In this document: positions 44,901-57,928 of the stretch, piece after piece | How the letters are laid out: each line of letters starts with the position of its first letter | Position numbering within the stretch: the first letter of the stretch is position 1 | Assembly (NCBI GenBank): GCA_030704615.1 | Contig: CM060731.1 | Coordinates: 70,722,756-70,786,755, forward strand | Origin: Takakia lepidozioides | Lineage: Eukaryota; Streptophyta; Takakiopsida; Takakiales; Takakiaceae | DNA: 64,000 nucleotides | Direction of reading: 5' to 3' | Made by a program: the position numbers and the translations under genes | The notes under the pieces: model-generated | What the model saw: the letters and a program-made list of their open reading frames with translations, nothing else | Told to the model about the DNA's origin: nothing | Databases searched by the model: none

Positions 44901-47900
44901 TGAGAGGCACTGAGATACTCCCTAGTATTTTGGCAGTTAGATGTTCAGCTCATGATTGGTAGGGTACATATGAAAAGTTGCTCAGATGGTCCTTGCTGCA
45001 ATTTCAAGCTAATAAGGGACCCCACTGGTGCCTTGAAGCTGTGTACCCTTTGCTGAGTTTTCCTTCAGGCCTGTTAGTGTAAGCTATGAGCTTCTCATCG
45101 GAAAGATATATAACTACTTCAAACGTTTTCTCTTAATACAAAAGATAGTTGTCGCCCTCCATGGCTGTCTCAGGTTTGCCTATTAGGTGCCGATGTTTCA
45201 GGTATCTACCCCTCCCTGAGCTGTTTCCCTTTTTCGTCATGATAAGAAGGAAGGAGAAGAAGACAGCCGTTTATTACCTTCGTCAGACAACCGAATGGCC
45301 TGTGGGACCAAATAAAAGTTCAATATGAGATTTCCAGACCAGAACCCAAGGAAGAGAAGAGAAAACTCTTACCACGACGTGATGATAGATACTTAAATAT
45401 CTTCTTAACAATTTTCACAGAGTGCCTCGTACAGGTACATTGCTAAGCACTTCCAGCCTCTGACAGTAAATCGAGAAAACAGGAGTGTAGGGGTGGGAGG
45501 AGTGAGGAGGAAAAGATTGATAGGACGTCCTTACTGAATCTAATTGCCTGTCTCACGACCCCTAGTTCAAATGGAGTGAGTAGAACGGGCAGAGAGAGAG
45601 ATATGTAGGAAGTAACTCTGGTTCCCCCACAAAAAGGATTGGGATATAAAATAAAATAAAACTTGGGTGTGTCCACCTTTGCACAGCAGGGGAAGGGGAG
45701 AGGAAGAAAGAAGGAAAGATTATAATGTACCCACAGGGTCCCTGGGGGGCATGGGACCAATCGAACTCCCCTGTATGTCTTGCTTCAGTTTTGGCATTCC
45801 TGCTCGCTCTCTTGGCTTTTCCATTGCACAGTTTGCAGCTAGGCAGTCACATTCACTGATATATCCGCCCTTGACCTTCACACACACAAAAAATCATTTG
45901 TTTCACAGACACATTCCTCCCCTAACAACTTTTGGAGGAGAGATTTCACACCATATTCTCCAAACAAAGGAGCAAGAATCAAGTCAGAAACCATAGATAA
46001 CTGCCCCTCAAGGCTGATAAAAGTGGTGAATTAGACCACCTGTGGTATCTAGCAGTCCAATACAGCATTTGGTAATGTGGATGTATTTGAACTTACCCAA
46101 ACAGGAGGCCTACTCTCATAAAACACCACATTGCACACCACCTTCAAAGCTTCACCTCTCTCTCCTTTCTAGTCTGTAATCATGGGCAGGGACCCTAGCA
46201 AGACCTACAGGGGGTTAGTGTCCTGTGGCTGATCACCACCCCACAACTACAGATCTTCACCTACTAGAAATTTCAGAGCCTCAACAGAGTGAGCAGCCTA
46301 CATTTCGCAAATGACAAGATTTGAGTTCTCTAGACATTAGTAGGTCATTTTACAGACTCTTTGAATGGACATAGAGTTCCTATCCACCCAGTGGAGACAA
46401 CTCCACATATGAGAGATGAAACGAAATGGTACTTTACAACATCCGCGGTAAGCTCAAAGAGCTTATGGGACAAGAGGAAGAAAGAAACAAGAAAGAGAAA
46501 GAGAAGTAAGAGGGGGAGGATAACAGAATCTTTCCATCTTAGAAGCCCATCAAAAGGGCAATGCACTCGCAAAAGCACCATACCTGATATCATCCAAGAA
46601 TTGCCGATGTGATTCATCCTGGAGTTTTCCAGACTTTGGGGCCCACTGACAGGTGCCAACCCCATGCTGCACATGCGTGTGTTCAACAATTCCACTTGCA
46701 ATGCCTGCCCCAAGGAAGTTGCTTATTATGTTAGAACTACTGCGTCTCTTTGCCCTACTTTGTTTGTGTACTTCGACAGTTGGGACCCTGTGGATGCTAT
46801 AAAGGTTATTTCTTTCTTTCGAGCTTTCAAGGACGTTAAGAAGTAGACTTCCATTTCATTTCAAAGTTATTAAATGATCTGGAATGGTCATAACAGTTTG
46901 CATTGTAAGGATATCTGTGACCTGACTGCAGCTATATTCCGCATTTTGATCCAATGACAATCCTGCTCTGTCATGGTTGTGGACTATTTAAGGGAAATCT
47001 TAGATGCTCTTTATCCAATCTGGAAGCAAAGTAAACAATCAACATACCCGCACCTCTTGCCGCAGCTGATTGAGCATTACAGCCTGTGGGTCACGGTTGA
47101 TGACAGGTTTCTTGCGAATGTTGCGAGCCCGGTTGGCAAAATTTGTGTCTGCTGTGCTGCAACAAACAAGATGCCCTTGTTAGAAAATGCCTTCGTGATC
47201 AAGTTGCAAATAGAAAAGCTCAACTTTCTAGCAATATTGTTCATGGTCTAGCGTCGTGCTCTTTACATCGTAGAATTGACATGTACTTTCCCTGTCGTCT
47301 GGTCAAAATCTAATCAATCCAAAGGATTTTTCACCAGGTACTGCACCAGGCTTCCAACAGGTTTCCAGCAGGGTGCGCATGGCAGACTTCTGTCACTCTG
47401 TATCGTACCTGACGCACCTCTTCAACGGCATGGGAATGTAAGGGAACACCAACAGTGGTTTTCATCTGGATCTCCTTCAGATCGTGCACTGCAACGTCCT
47501 CATCTGCAACTTCAACTCAACAGCTTTGTGCCGTGGAAGACTCGTGAGAACTGTATAGAGCTGGGTTGATCTTGTCAACAAGTAGAGACGCTGTACTCAG
47601 GAGAGGAGAGTTTTCTCGTCACGACATGTCATGGCCGTAGCAAGCAGTCCCGCAACCTCAAGATGGAAACCAAGAAGATCTTGGTGCATCCTTCGAGTAT
47701 AGAGGTATACGAGGAAATACCCACTGCTGGTACATCTTCAAGTATACCGCGTACTGTATATCAAGTTAGGAAATTCCCTTACTCATTAGAAATCATCCAA
47801 TACCGATGAAATGTCGATCATCCTCATGACTTGTTATATTTTGTTTCTCGTAAATTTTGTCTTTGAATGGGAGGAAGTTCTTGGATGGAAATTTCCTAGG

Positions 47901-48490
47901 GTCAGATGTTTTCATACACATCCATTTTCTTCAGCGTGTGAGTAATGTATCCCTTATTACCTATGTAAATTGCACTGGGGCCTACTAAAGTGTGTTTTAC
48001 TTTCCTGTAAAATGGACCCATGAATCTCATCAGGGCTTTTCCAACGACCCCTGCATACAACCGATTTATTCAAAGTAGCTTTTTGGGTGCCGGGCTGCAG
48101 CATCTCGCTGCCCCAACTAAATCTGCATACGTGGCCCCCCAAAAACCACGGGCAAGTAAGCATGTTTTGGCAGAACAGGCGACCCACTTAGTGCAAGCCC
48201 AATCTGATCATGAAAAATGTTTACTATAAAAGATTTCATGTAGACTTTAATGTAACTCTTAAATGAACGGATAAACAGCAAGTCCTTTCGAGAAATGGTC
48301 CATCAGAGTTAAGAGGTTTTTAAGAACTCTATTTTTTTTAATATAGACCTTCTTTTACATATGAAGTAATATATTTTATGTTACATTTTAATTTAACTGA
48401 ATTCTAGTGATGACCAAAGCAGCGTTTTTCTTTTGGCGAATTTTCCGACCTCAAAAAAAAAAAAAAAAAAAAAATCCGTATCAAATTCCA
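41960..48490. other. Long stretch without a supported gene
   Basis: Many frames of 60-140 codons occur on both strands with no recognisable motif or convincing exon structure. The longest, 43695-44108 (minus) and 44641-44898 (plus), have some coding-like composition. They may be exons of unknown genes or old repeats. 46973-47251 (including YPHLLPQLIEHYSLWVTVDD) is another candidate I cannot name. A run of about 22 A is at about 48453-48475. Confidence 0.4.
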
Positions 48491-48496
48491 TGATTT

Positions 48497-48625
48497 TTCA
48501 TGGATGAAATCGCCAAATTTCTCCAAAAATAATAATAATTATGGATGTATTCGCCAAATATGGATGATATGAATGGATGAAAGTATGGATGTGGATGATT
48601 CTGTCCTAATTTGAATGGATGAACA
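48497..48625. repeat. Loose GGATGAA/GGATG repeat
   Basis: Several units of tggatgaaat, tggatgata, tggatgaaa and tggatgaac occur within about 130 bp, together with the word ttcgccaaat. The heptamer is the same as at 26932-27320. Confidence 0.5.
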
Positions 48626-48929
48626 GAATATATGCCTAATTTTTGCAAAACTCTGTAGCCACTCGTGCTATTTTCCGAATTTTTAAAAAAAAACTCTGGA
48701 GCAAAGGTCGAAAATTAGTTTGAGCATAGAGCAGGAATAGGGTGTATTTGTGCCACATCATCGTCGCCACGTTTCGTCGTCAATGTTTTTGAACCTGCCC
48801 AGATTGTAAAAAAAATCGAAAATAAGTTCTCGAACTGTTTAAAGCTTCTTGAATTCTCTGAACGGATTTTCATGGAGGTGTTGAGCCATCTGATGACCAG
48901 CCTATGGTCTGATAGATATAGAGAGAATG

Positions 48930-49248
48930 TACTCATAAGACATTTGCGCAGTGTTGTAGCCTTGTGTCTAGTTTTGTGAGGAACAAAAGAAATAGAAGTT
49001 ACATTTTTAAGGGACTCACTCCAGTAGTGTGACTTACCTTATTAAAGATAATTCATGTGGATTTTCGAGATATCCCTTCACACAAACATCAACTTGGTAT
49101 GTGTGAGCTGTCCAACACTTATACTCCATCAGGGCGGGGGCTTTAGGCTTAGCCTCAAGATTCTCACCCTGAGTTAGAATTTCAGTCCAATGCAGCGTAG
49201 GAGAGAGAGACGCAACTCCATGCCGACCCTCCGAGGGAACTGTCACTA
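48930..49248 (-). repeat. Right copy of the 319-bp inverted duplication
   Basis: Reverse complement of 1-319 with two mismatches. The low-coordinate breakpoint is at 48930; beyond it the two copies share nothing. Confidence 0.9.
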
Positions 49249-49807
49249 GCGCAAGATTGCATAGCCAGAGAGGGCAACAAACACTCACAATTGACAAATT
49301 GGAAGAAGGTAACATTTGCACTCTCGTAATCAAAGGTCGTTTCTCAACGGCCTCAACCTCCCAGCTCGGGCACGGACATGGAGAAATACAATTCCACTTG
49401 AATGTGCCTTTGATGAATGCCTGTTCTTCCCTGTTCTGTTGCCAAGTCCCATTGGACCCACACTGGACCCACTGCAGACCCAATAGATCCCCTTCTCCAG
49501 CCGCACTTGCCACTGTCAGACATTTCTCAAGTAAAACCCGAATTTGAGCCTCTAATATTGATGACTGGATCTTCTTGTGGAAACCTGTCTCTATCGTATT
49601 TCTAGGCCTAACTGACCCAGACATCAAACCTGAGGACTTTGACTGCAATGCTTGTCTCAGGATGTATGCATTTCTAGGAGACAAAGGAGTAGACCATGTT
49701 TGCATACTGATACAAGCCCCTGTGGTCTCCGATGCCTCATCAAAATGAGATCCATTGGAGACAGAAACAAGGGTGCTTATAGTTGGTGGATGTGGAAAAT
49801 CATCCAA
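49038..49807 (-). CDS. Exon of an unrecognised protein
   Basis: A minus-strand frame of up to 257 residues ends at donor AG|GTAAGT (complement of 49032-49037). It includes TPLSPRNAYILRQALQSKSS, KIQSSILEAQIRVLLEKCLT, NGTWQQNREEQAFIKGTFKW, then VTVPSEGRHGVASLSP and the shared C-terminal peptide. It is not obviously membrane-bound. The length, composition and splice donor argue for a real exon of a larger gene. The true acceptor is uncertain and lies at or below 49807. I do not recognise the family. No neighbouring exon was identified. Confidence 0.5.
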
Positions 49808-51399
49808 GCATACAAATACAACAACTAGTGTGCACTACCTAGGTTACTAAACGGGGGCTGAACCTGACATAAGAGCTATGGTCCATTCTTGCCACCCTCG
49901 GCGCACCTGTTGCGGCATTGCTGGAGACCAGAGACATGGGATGAATATAAGGCTACGCCAGCAATCTTCGCCTCCATGATCATCAATCTGATTTCACTTG
50001 GCTTGAAGCTGCACTAATTGAGGTTAAATGATTACTAAGATGCATACAATTGGCTCCCAATTTCTCTAAGAACTTCCAGCTACTTCCCAAACAGAATCAG
50101 ACCTAATGACTTGGCATGAGGCTGAGGGAAAAACATATATTGGATCAAATGGGCCCCAAAATTTGTATCTTTCGGTTTGACTTGTTCCTTATCTGTCAAT
50201 CCAAATGGTGGTGCCACCAAAATATTAGGATTAAGGTGGTGTATAGGAAAAACTACAATTTTAGAGTTGGCTGCAGCTTTTTGGGCGCAGGTGTCCAGAC
50301 TAGTAGGGTCCTGTGTACATCAGCTCTTACACACTGTTGCGAGTATGGCTCAAGCATGTTGCTAACTCTTCTAGAGCTGGTTTAGAAACACCAACATGAT
50401 AATGCAATAGTCATTTGTGCCTGAATGATAATCCGATGCTACATTAAGGTCTACCAATGACATCATGCTACCTGCAGGGGTTTTCCCAATAAAAATTCTT
50501 TCCGTCAGCAGACAAATTGTCGAATCAATGACAACCCATGAACCCTGACATCTCCCCTCGAATTTGGAATGAAGCCCTGAGCACCATATAAAACAAAAGC
50601 GGAAAAAAATGCAGTGATGTGTTGCAGGGTGGAAGACAGGAAAGAAAAACCTTACAAAAAATATGAACAAAAGACCGCACAAGCTGCTCGCCTCGAAACG
50701 TTCAAGCCTTCTTGCCAAGTTTCCACCCTTTCCTCTTTTATGTAGTCCAGAGGCCATGCTCCCCACATAAATTGTACATAAAGCACTCATCTCTCTTCAT
50801 CATAGTAATGCTTCAGCTTTCCTGATATCCATTCTTTCCGTTCAATTCTTATATACAACAATCCGAATAACCACTTCATTGCTCGAAATTGACTATTTAC
50901 ATCCATCTACAATTGATTCTCATCCAAATGAATATCGATCAGTTCCGATTCAATTTCTATCCTAAAATCCAATTTTACTGTCTTAAAATTATGCACATTA
51001 TAATTCCTAATATTGTACATAGTCCCAGTCCTAACTGTGAAGTGCCTTCATAAACACCACTATTCCGGCCGTAAAAGAATGAGGCCACCAGAAGGCCTCA
51101 GAGGCTTGTAGGTTAAAAAACCCATTACGACTCTGTTTGTGTCTAAATACATAGAATTTTATAGAGGTCCATGTAGCATTTGAATTACTACCGCCACCAA
51201 ATAAATTATATCTCGAGTAGATTGAGTTTGAGTACATATTAGCAGTCATTTGTTTTTATTAAATTAAAATATTTTAAAAGCAACTTATATAGTTTCAATG
51301 TGTCATCAAATGTCAACTATGAATGGACAAAAATCCCCTATATAAAAAAATTTATGTGTAATAACTAACAACAGATTAATATGCCTCTCATTTTACAAT
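49808..51399. other. No gene recognised
   Basis: Short frames only. 50371-50790 (minus) is the longest and lacks recognisable motifs. Confidence 0.4.
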
Positions 51400-51404
51400 A
51401 ATAG

Positions 51405-51660
51405 GGTCATGAATGCAAGCGTGCGAGAAGGACGGTGGGCCCGTCGTTCGGACAAGGGGCGGCCCCCCCCACCTGCGCCCACCCGCCCGCCGCTGCCAGC
51501 GATCGCCCACGCCCGCCCCTGTTGCCGCGGCTGCCCCGCTCGGGGTCCGTCCCCCGGCCGGTCCACTGCGGCGTGTCCGCTAGTCCGCTAGTCCGCTTCC
51601 GCCGCAAGATCTGGGCCGTCCAGGACGAATCCCATCCCAACCCTCCAATTTAGGGCCATA
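51405..51660 (+). promoter_or_regulatory. GC- and CpG-rich island, possible promoter or 5' UTR
   Basis: A sharp switch from AT-rich DNA to a stretch that is about 70% or more GC, with many CG dinucleotides (for example cccgcccgccgctgccagcg) and the duplicated word gtccgctagtccgctagtcc. It lies upstream of the zinc-finger locus on the plus strand. It could be its promoter or an unrelated insertion. Confidence 0.35.
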
Positions 51661-52559
51661 TCTCTGGATTGCCGTCAGGATGTCGGTCTTTGTTGTACGA
51701 AATTGCAGTGCGTGCCCACAGTAGGGGTTGCCTCGCACAGTGTTTGTGTCTTCGTGTTTTCGTGACATTGTAATGATGTGGAAGGGCAGGAGAGGAGTCG
51801 AAGCCCTACAACCACCATCGTGCATATGCTTCCACTATTTTCGTCATTTTTTGTTGTTGCTGGCGAGCTCGTTTTTGCGATTTCATTGTACATGTAATGT
51901 GTTTTGCCCACTTTCTGTCCGGTCATCGCAAAATGGCCAATGTGTTGTTAGGGTTTATTCCAATGGGCGGACTGATTACAAGCATGCCTAAACACGACCT
52001 TAGTTTACATTTGGGATATGGTGTCGTTCAATTTTATAATTATTGATGTTGAGGTAGACGCATCCGTCCGTCAGATCACCTCCTCAGTCTGGAACGGCAA
52101 CCATGGGCAAGATGATAGCGAAAATCGCCGGAGCATATGCACATGAGGGCGTGTAAAAACTTGCAGATTCCATATCCAGCGATGAACTATTATCGTGTGT
52201 CTTGGGCAGAATTATCGTCAGTCTATCAATTGTGTCTTTTGGGCTGTGTTACCCGGAGTCTCCTGAACTATCTCACATTTCTAGTATGGGTCTAATTGTA
52301 GAAAAATCGGGTTCGACAGCCAATAGTTGTCGGCCTGGATACCCATATGACTGTTGCTACGTTAGTCTTGCTTCATTAGCCTGGTAATCGGAGCCTCTTC
52401 GGGAGGCTGTGTCCTCACATCGGCCAGGAATATGTTCGCGAGTTGGTTGCGATGTTAGTCTCTCCTGACGACGGTCTTTTGGCGTCTGTGTACGCTGGTC
52501 TGTTGTGAGAAACTGTGAAACCATGGAGCCGCGCCGAAAATTTGGCTGTACACCCTTGC

Positions 52560-53035
52560 ATCTGTCAGTCTGTTGTTCTGCCAATCTTTTCAGCTAGTCT
52601 GTTGTCTTTGTTGCACTGTCAGTCTAGTCTATCTGCAGCTTATTACAGAAGACGACGGAATAATGACCATGTTGACCTACCAGTCTGTCGACCTGCCAAT
52701 TTGTCTGTCTTGTATAGTCTGTTTCGTTGTCAGCCTGTTGCAGTCGGGTGGACCTGCATAGTGGATTACGTGTTGGTTTGGGGTACTTGGTCTGCCAGTC
52801 TGCCAACCTGTCGTCCTAACAGTCTTTTCAACTAGTCTGCTGTCTCTGTTGCACCGTCAGTCTAGTCTGCCTGCAGCTTGTTACGGATGGCGACGGAACA
52901 ATGACCATGTTGACTTGTCAGTCTGTCGACCTGTCAGTTTGTCTGTCTTGTATAGTCTGTTTCGTCATTAGCCTGTTGCAGTCGGGTGGACCTGCATAGT
53001 GGATTACGTGTTGGTTTGGGGTACTTGGTCTGCTC
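52560..53035. repeat. Two tandem copies of a 238-bp unit
   Basis: Unit 1 is about 52560-52797 and unit 2 about 52798-53035, with a constant offset of 238 bp (for example cttttca at 52586 and 52824; tacttgg at 52784 and 53022). The units contain many cagtctg, gtctgtcgacctg and ctagtctg words. Confidence 0.85.
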
Positions 53036-53499
53036 AGATCGGTCTGCTGAACTCAGTGTGATGTGCACTCGGTCTGTTGTGCACTTGGTAGACTTAATAA
53101 CTGCAATGGCGGTGGTGGCAGCGTCAATCATGGCGCGCCACGTCGTGCCGGCGGTATACTACATTTCCACTCCCGGGTCAGCTTCAACTTCAACTTCGCC
53201 TTCCCGCCGGTGCTGTGGTCTCCTTCTTTCTCAACATCCGTCTTTCTTGCGCAAACTTCTTTCCGCGCGCAGATCTGGAGAGTCATCTTAGACCCCAACA
53301 GTCGCCAAGACCATTGCTTCCGTAGCCCGTTGCGTTCCTCATCTTGTGCTGTGTACTTGTCGTTTTGGTTCTTGCTTCTCTTTCCATCCTCGTATGTAGT
53401 GTTCGTTCTCGCCGGTTCTTGCACTTTCTCTTTTCCTCCATTCTTTGCACTTCTCCCTTTTTGTTGAGCCCTCTGCCTTTGTCTTTTGTGTTGTACAAG

Positions 53500-54620
53500 C
53501 GATAGGGGATGTCTGCGCGAAGGGTGCACCCGACTGGATTGAGTTTGTGCACGTCACGCACTTGAAGAAGCTGCAAAGATATTGGTACTCCCCAAAGGAG
53601 TACGATCACAAAATAGTGGAAGCATGTGTTGATCTCCATGTAGCCAAGGAGGAGAACCCAGAATGGAAGAAGGATAGGCTCAGGTGTCCTTTCTGTGAGG
53701 AAGCCATAAAGGACAAAATCCAATTGAACCGGCATTGTGTGGACATAGGTTGCAAGGGCACCATTCCACCGAATTTCAAGCCGTGGCCCATACCAGTATC
53801 GCAAAAAGCTAAAGATGAGGTTGTTTTCAATAGCCACGGGGCCAACCCGCGAAGTACAGAGGAATTGCGCCAACGGTACGGGCGGGCTGCTAGAAGGATG
53901 CAACAACCCAGTTTGGCAGAAGTGCATGTGCCTCCCCGCAACCGCAAACTCAGTGATGGGGCAAAAAAAAGGGCTAGAGCGAAAACGGCAAGGACTGCTC
54001 GCGATGCAAACATGTCACTCCTGCAAGGGGGTCCGTCCAAAGCGCATCAGGCAAGCTCTGCTCGGGATGCAAGCATTGTGGGCCTACAGGGGAGTCCGCC
54101 CAATGCGCACCAGACCAGAAAGTCCCGGCAGACTATACCCATCAGTTCCTCCAATGAGTCTGAGTCTGCCAATGTTCTGCCCCGCCGGTCTGCTGAGCTG
54201 ACCGACAATATCATCCAGAATAATGACTTCGAAGGGCAAGGTCCACTATCCAGTGCAGTGGATATTGCCTTATCTGAGAGGACAAACTTGGACATGCTCA
54301 TAGATAGCCTCGACGACAACAACTCTCTTGCCCACACCGCCCAGGAGACCCAGCAGCCTGGTCTGCGGTCTAGGCTGACCGACGATATGGGACATGAGAA
54401 GACCCCACAAAAGACTAATGGACCAGTCTATCCGGGAACATTGCACCTACTTCCGTTTGGCGTTCTCCCACCGGTCTGCCCACCCCAAGATGATCCGCAG
54501 TTCTTCCTCTTTTTCTTCAGATATGTGCAAATAGGACGGATGGCGTCAAGTATTGGCGAAGCCGAACAAAATTGGTTGAATGCCATGCATGATAACGATG
54601 TGGGCTACATACTTGACGAG
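53500..54620 (+). CDS. Exon with a zf-XS-like C2HC zinc finger, unrecognised protein
   Basis: The exon probably starts after the pyrimidine-rich ...tgtgttgtacaag at 53499 and ends at GACGAG|GTAATG (54620). That gives about 373 residues. Near the N terminus is DWIEFVHVTHLKKLQRYWYS. Next is RCPFCEEAIKDKIQLNRHCV followed by DIGC, a C-x2-C-x12-H zinc-binding pattern somewhat like the zf-XS finger. A long basic Ser/Ala/Arg-rich linker follows (KKRARAKTARTARDANMSLL), with two near-identical short repeats (SARDAS-, SKAHQ-/PNAHQ-). The C terminus is EAEQNWLNAMHDNDVGYILD. The gene is unknown; the composition fits a DNA- or RNA-binding or transposon-encoded protein. It lies in the GTCTGCTGA-rich locus later split by the CACTA element. 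Confidence 0.5.
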
Positions 54621-54852
54621 GTAATGCTATCAAACCATTCCTGAAATTTTTGGACAGTAGGTGTCATGCAGACAGACCTTTTTCCCTATGTAATTGTCGA
54701 TCAATCTGCTGAACTCCAGCAGACTATAAACATCCATAGTTCGGTCTCTTAGTTAGTTTGCTGAAGTCTCTGGAGTGTGCTAAAGATAGTGGTCTGCTGA
54801 TTGCCATGGTCTGCTGAGTATTGTGGTCTGCTGATAGATTTTAGAGCTCCGG

Positions 54853-55119
54853 AATGCCCAATGGATCATGTGTGTTTTGCTGCACAGCAGGCTGCTCCCG
54901 TATGAACCGACTTCTGGTGAACCCGGCATTTCTCTGTGTTGTCGCTCAGTCTGCTCAACTGTCGAAGACTTGAGCAGACTGCATACGTCCATAATTAGGT
55001 CTTCTGAAGTCTTTTTGTCTGCTGAAGTCCTGATTGGCAGCTGAAGTCTTTGGAGTCTGCTAAATATCATGGTCTGCTGAGTATTGTGGTCTGCTGAATG
55101 TGATGGTGTGTTGATGGTC
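54853..55119. repeat. 267-bp direct repeat, copy 1
   Basis: Matches 55418-55684 with about five differences (about 98%) at a constant offset of 565 bp. It contains ttttgctgcacagcaggctg and several GTCTGCTGA nonamers. Long frames on either strand here are by-products. Confidence 0.9.
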
Positions 55120-55417
55120 CGGTCCAATGGTGCAAACATTTGTATTTCATATTTTTGAAGAGGATGGTTTGCGATCCCAAACGTGACAACTTCATTCACT
55201 AGGCCACTATGAGTTTCAACGAGGTCGATACTCTTTTGCAGCGGGATACAACACATGGGTAGCATCAACTATGCAATGTGGTATGTGGACGACCATGATT
55301 TGAAATGTGTAATTCACATCAATTCGTCGGCGGTGCAATGATATGGCCTCCAACTATACGGAGTGAGCTCTGAGTGATAACTTTTAGGTAGTGCACATTT
55401 GTCATTGCACCGTTCGA

Positions 55418-55684
55418 AATGCCCAATGGATCATGTGTGTTTTGCTGCACAGCAGGCTGCTCCCGTATGAACCGACTTCTGGTGAACTCGACATTTCTCT
55501 GTGTTGTCGCTCAGTCTGCTCAACTGTCGAAGACTTGAGCAGACTGCATACGTCCATAATTAGGTCTTCTGAAGTCTTTTTATCTGCTGAAGTCCTGATT
55601 GGCAGCTGAAGTCTTTGGAGCCTGCTAAATATCATGGTCTGCTGAGTATTGTGGTCTGTTGAATGTGATGGTGTGTTGATGGTC
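55418..55684. repeat. 267-bp direct repeat, copy 2
   Basis: See the copy at 54853-55119. A short related piece (ttttgctgcacaacagactg) also lies at about 60007, beyond the CACTA insertion. Confidence 0.9.
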
Positions 55685-56011
55685 TTCTGATCGTTCTTAC
55701 ATTCGGTCTGTCCAATGGGTCCGGTCTCACTACAACAAAACGCGGTATATCTGACTGCGAGGCCGCGGTAGTCATGGTTTTCCTGACTTTGACCATGACT
55801 TCCCTATATTTTTGGACCAAATGGAGCTTCACGTAGTTGTTGAAATGACCGCGTGACTACGTAGTCCTCTAGGTGACTACGTTGGTAGACTTTGTCGTGA
55901 CTGCATGGCTCCGCACTAGACGGAAGGTTGGTCAAACATGGTTGACCAGCGCGAGCTCACCACCAAATAGTCGTTGGAATGACTTTTAGTGCAAGCGTGG
56001 TAGCCAAAAGG

Positions 56012-56042
<31 letters not shown>

Positions 56043-56252
56043 TTATAGGGTTGCCCATTAGAGGGCTGGGACTTAGTTCTTTTTTCTTTTTTCTCATGCG
56101 CGGTTTCTTAGTATTGAGCTGTTGTGTCATGGAACGCGAGGATAGCAAGATAGGGCATGTGATGGAGGCTTTGCATTGAGCTACTGATGCGGGGCGAAGC
56201 GCAACCTGCACCGCAACCGCAATGGGCTCTTAGCTCCTGTTAATACCATGAT

Positions 56253-57893
56253 GTGGTATTCTTCTTGATGTTTACAGGTTCTTGGGAGAGTCAGCTTGGC
56301 TTGGCAGTCCGTGTTTCAATTTTTACCTTTGTGGAAAAGGGTAAAAGGTCCATGGTGACTTTGTCAAATTTAGGGTATCCAGAAACATATGCACATGTGG
56401 TAGTATTGAGGATACAAAGGGAGTGTTTGAGAATATGGTTGAATGAACCTAGAGTGTGATGATCGCGGGATATGCCCCAGCATGGATGCGGGATGGAGGC
56501 ATTGGAGACCTATGAGCAAATGATGTGGGAAGGGTAAAGGACGTTCGTTTGTAGATTCAATGCGTGTGCGAGCCTGGCAGCCCTAGAAAATGGCAAAGAG
56601 GTCCATGCTGACATCATCAGAGCTGGAATTGTACGAGATGTCATTCCGAACGATACCCTGTTAGACATGTATGCCAAATGTGGCAGCATCGAAGCTGCAA
56701 AGAGAAGGCCAATACTACTTCCATTGAGCGTTTTCATGTGTCTTCCTAGTGCAGATGCTTGGGGGCAACATAGTACAACACAATCCCTATTTTATGAACG
56801 AGCGTTGATCACGTGGATTTAATGATGGTAGGATTCTTCTTCGATCTGTTTCAGCTTGGTTTGCCCTCTCATTGGACTTGGCCCTGAATTGCTCGGCAGA
56901 GCAGAGCTAGCATGAGGGTTTTACAAATCCTTCACGATGGTGGGACAACCGCAATCGCAAGGTGTGGCTTTTTCTTAATGTATGATGTGAAGAAGTTTGT
57001 CCATCCTGCAAATGTGGGCTTTTGGCTCTTGGCTCTTGGCAGGAAAGCTGGAAAGCAGGTGCACACTCACAATGTCCAAAGTGGATTCACGCCGAACATT
57101 TTTCTACTCAACACCCTTGTCAACTTGTATATTAAGGGGAGCATCATGGATGATCACCAAGTGTTCAACACAGAATGCCTCAATGATCTTTGATCACGTG
57201 GAATATAATGTTGGCAGGATTTACCAAGCATGGGCATGGTACGAATGCCTTGGAGACCTGTGAGCAAATGATGCGCGAAGGGGTGAGCCCAACCACATCA
57301 CGTTTGTTTGTGTTTGCAATGCGCGTGCAAGCCTAGAAAAGGGGAAAGAGGTCCATGGTGACATCGGTCAAAGCTGGAATTGCACCAAATGTCATTCTGA
57401 ACACTACCCTGACCTGGACATGTATGCCAAATGTGGATGCATTGAGGATGCAAAGGGAGTTTTTGACACTATGGCTGAACGAGATATGGTGTCGTGGAGT
57501 GCAATGCTTGCGGGGTATGCACAGCAGGGACATGGGATGGAGGCTTTGGAGACCTATGAGCAAATGGTGGGGGAAGGGGTGAAGCCCAACCACGTCATGT
57601 TTGTGTGCATTAGCAATGCTTGTGCAAGCCTGGCAGCCCTAGAGAAGGGCAAAGAGGTGCATGGCGATATCATCAAAGCTGGAATTGTACCAAATGTCAT
57701 TCTAAACACTGCCCTGGCACCTCTGGAAAAGGGGAAAGAGTCCATGGTGACATTTCAGAGCTGGAATTGTACCAAATGTCATTCTGAACCATACCCTGGT
57801 GGACATGTATGCAAAATGTGGGTGCGGAACTGGTGTGATAAGTTGAGTTGGGTGTTTCCCAGAACAATTCGAGGCTTTCATTGTATCTGCTAG
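56253..57893 (+). pseudogene. Degenerate PPR (PLS-type) gene fragments inside the CACTA element
   Basis: The best part is 57420-57720: MYAKCGCIEDAKGVFDTMAE, RDMVSWSAMLAGYAQQGHGM, EALETYEQMVGEGVKPNHVM, ISNACASLAALEKGKEVHGD. These are the P, L and S motifs of plant organellar RNA-binding PPR proteins. Similar blocks recur at 56570-56700 (LENGKEVHADIIRAGIV, MYAKCGSIEAAK), 57040-57180 (AGKQVHTHNVQSGFTPNIFL) and 57330-57420, and the word kGKEVHgDI is found at least three times. Every block is broken by stops or frame changes. No start, organelle-targeting peptide or E/DYW end is present. A real PPR gene outside the window was the probable source. Confidence 0.85.
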
Positions 57894-57928
57894 TAGCAAG
57901 GCAAGGATGAACGCATGATTTGTGCAGA

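Noticed and set aside
42393-46713. Many 70-140-codon frames
   Set aside because: None has a recognisable motif, consistent splice sites or a clear frame preference, so they are not listed as genes.
53283-53927. 214-codon minus-strand open frame
   Set aside because: It lies opposite the better-supported zinc-finger exon and has no recognisable motif.
54238-54268. Another palindrome copy (ccactatccagtgcagtgg)
   Set aside because: It lacks the conserved half-site and is probably a chance coding sequence.
54780-55635. Minus-strand frames of 77-162 codons
   Set aside because: Both come from the two copies of the 267-bp direct repeat; the same peptide appears twice only because the DNA is duplicated.
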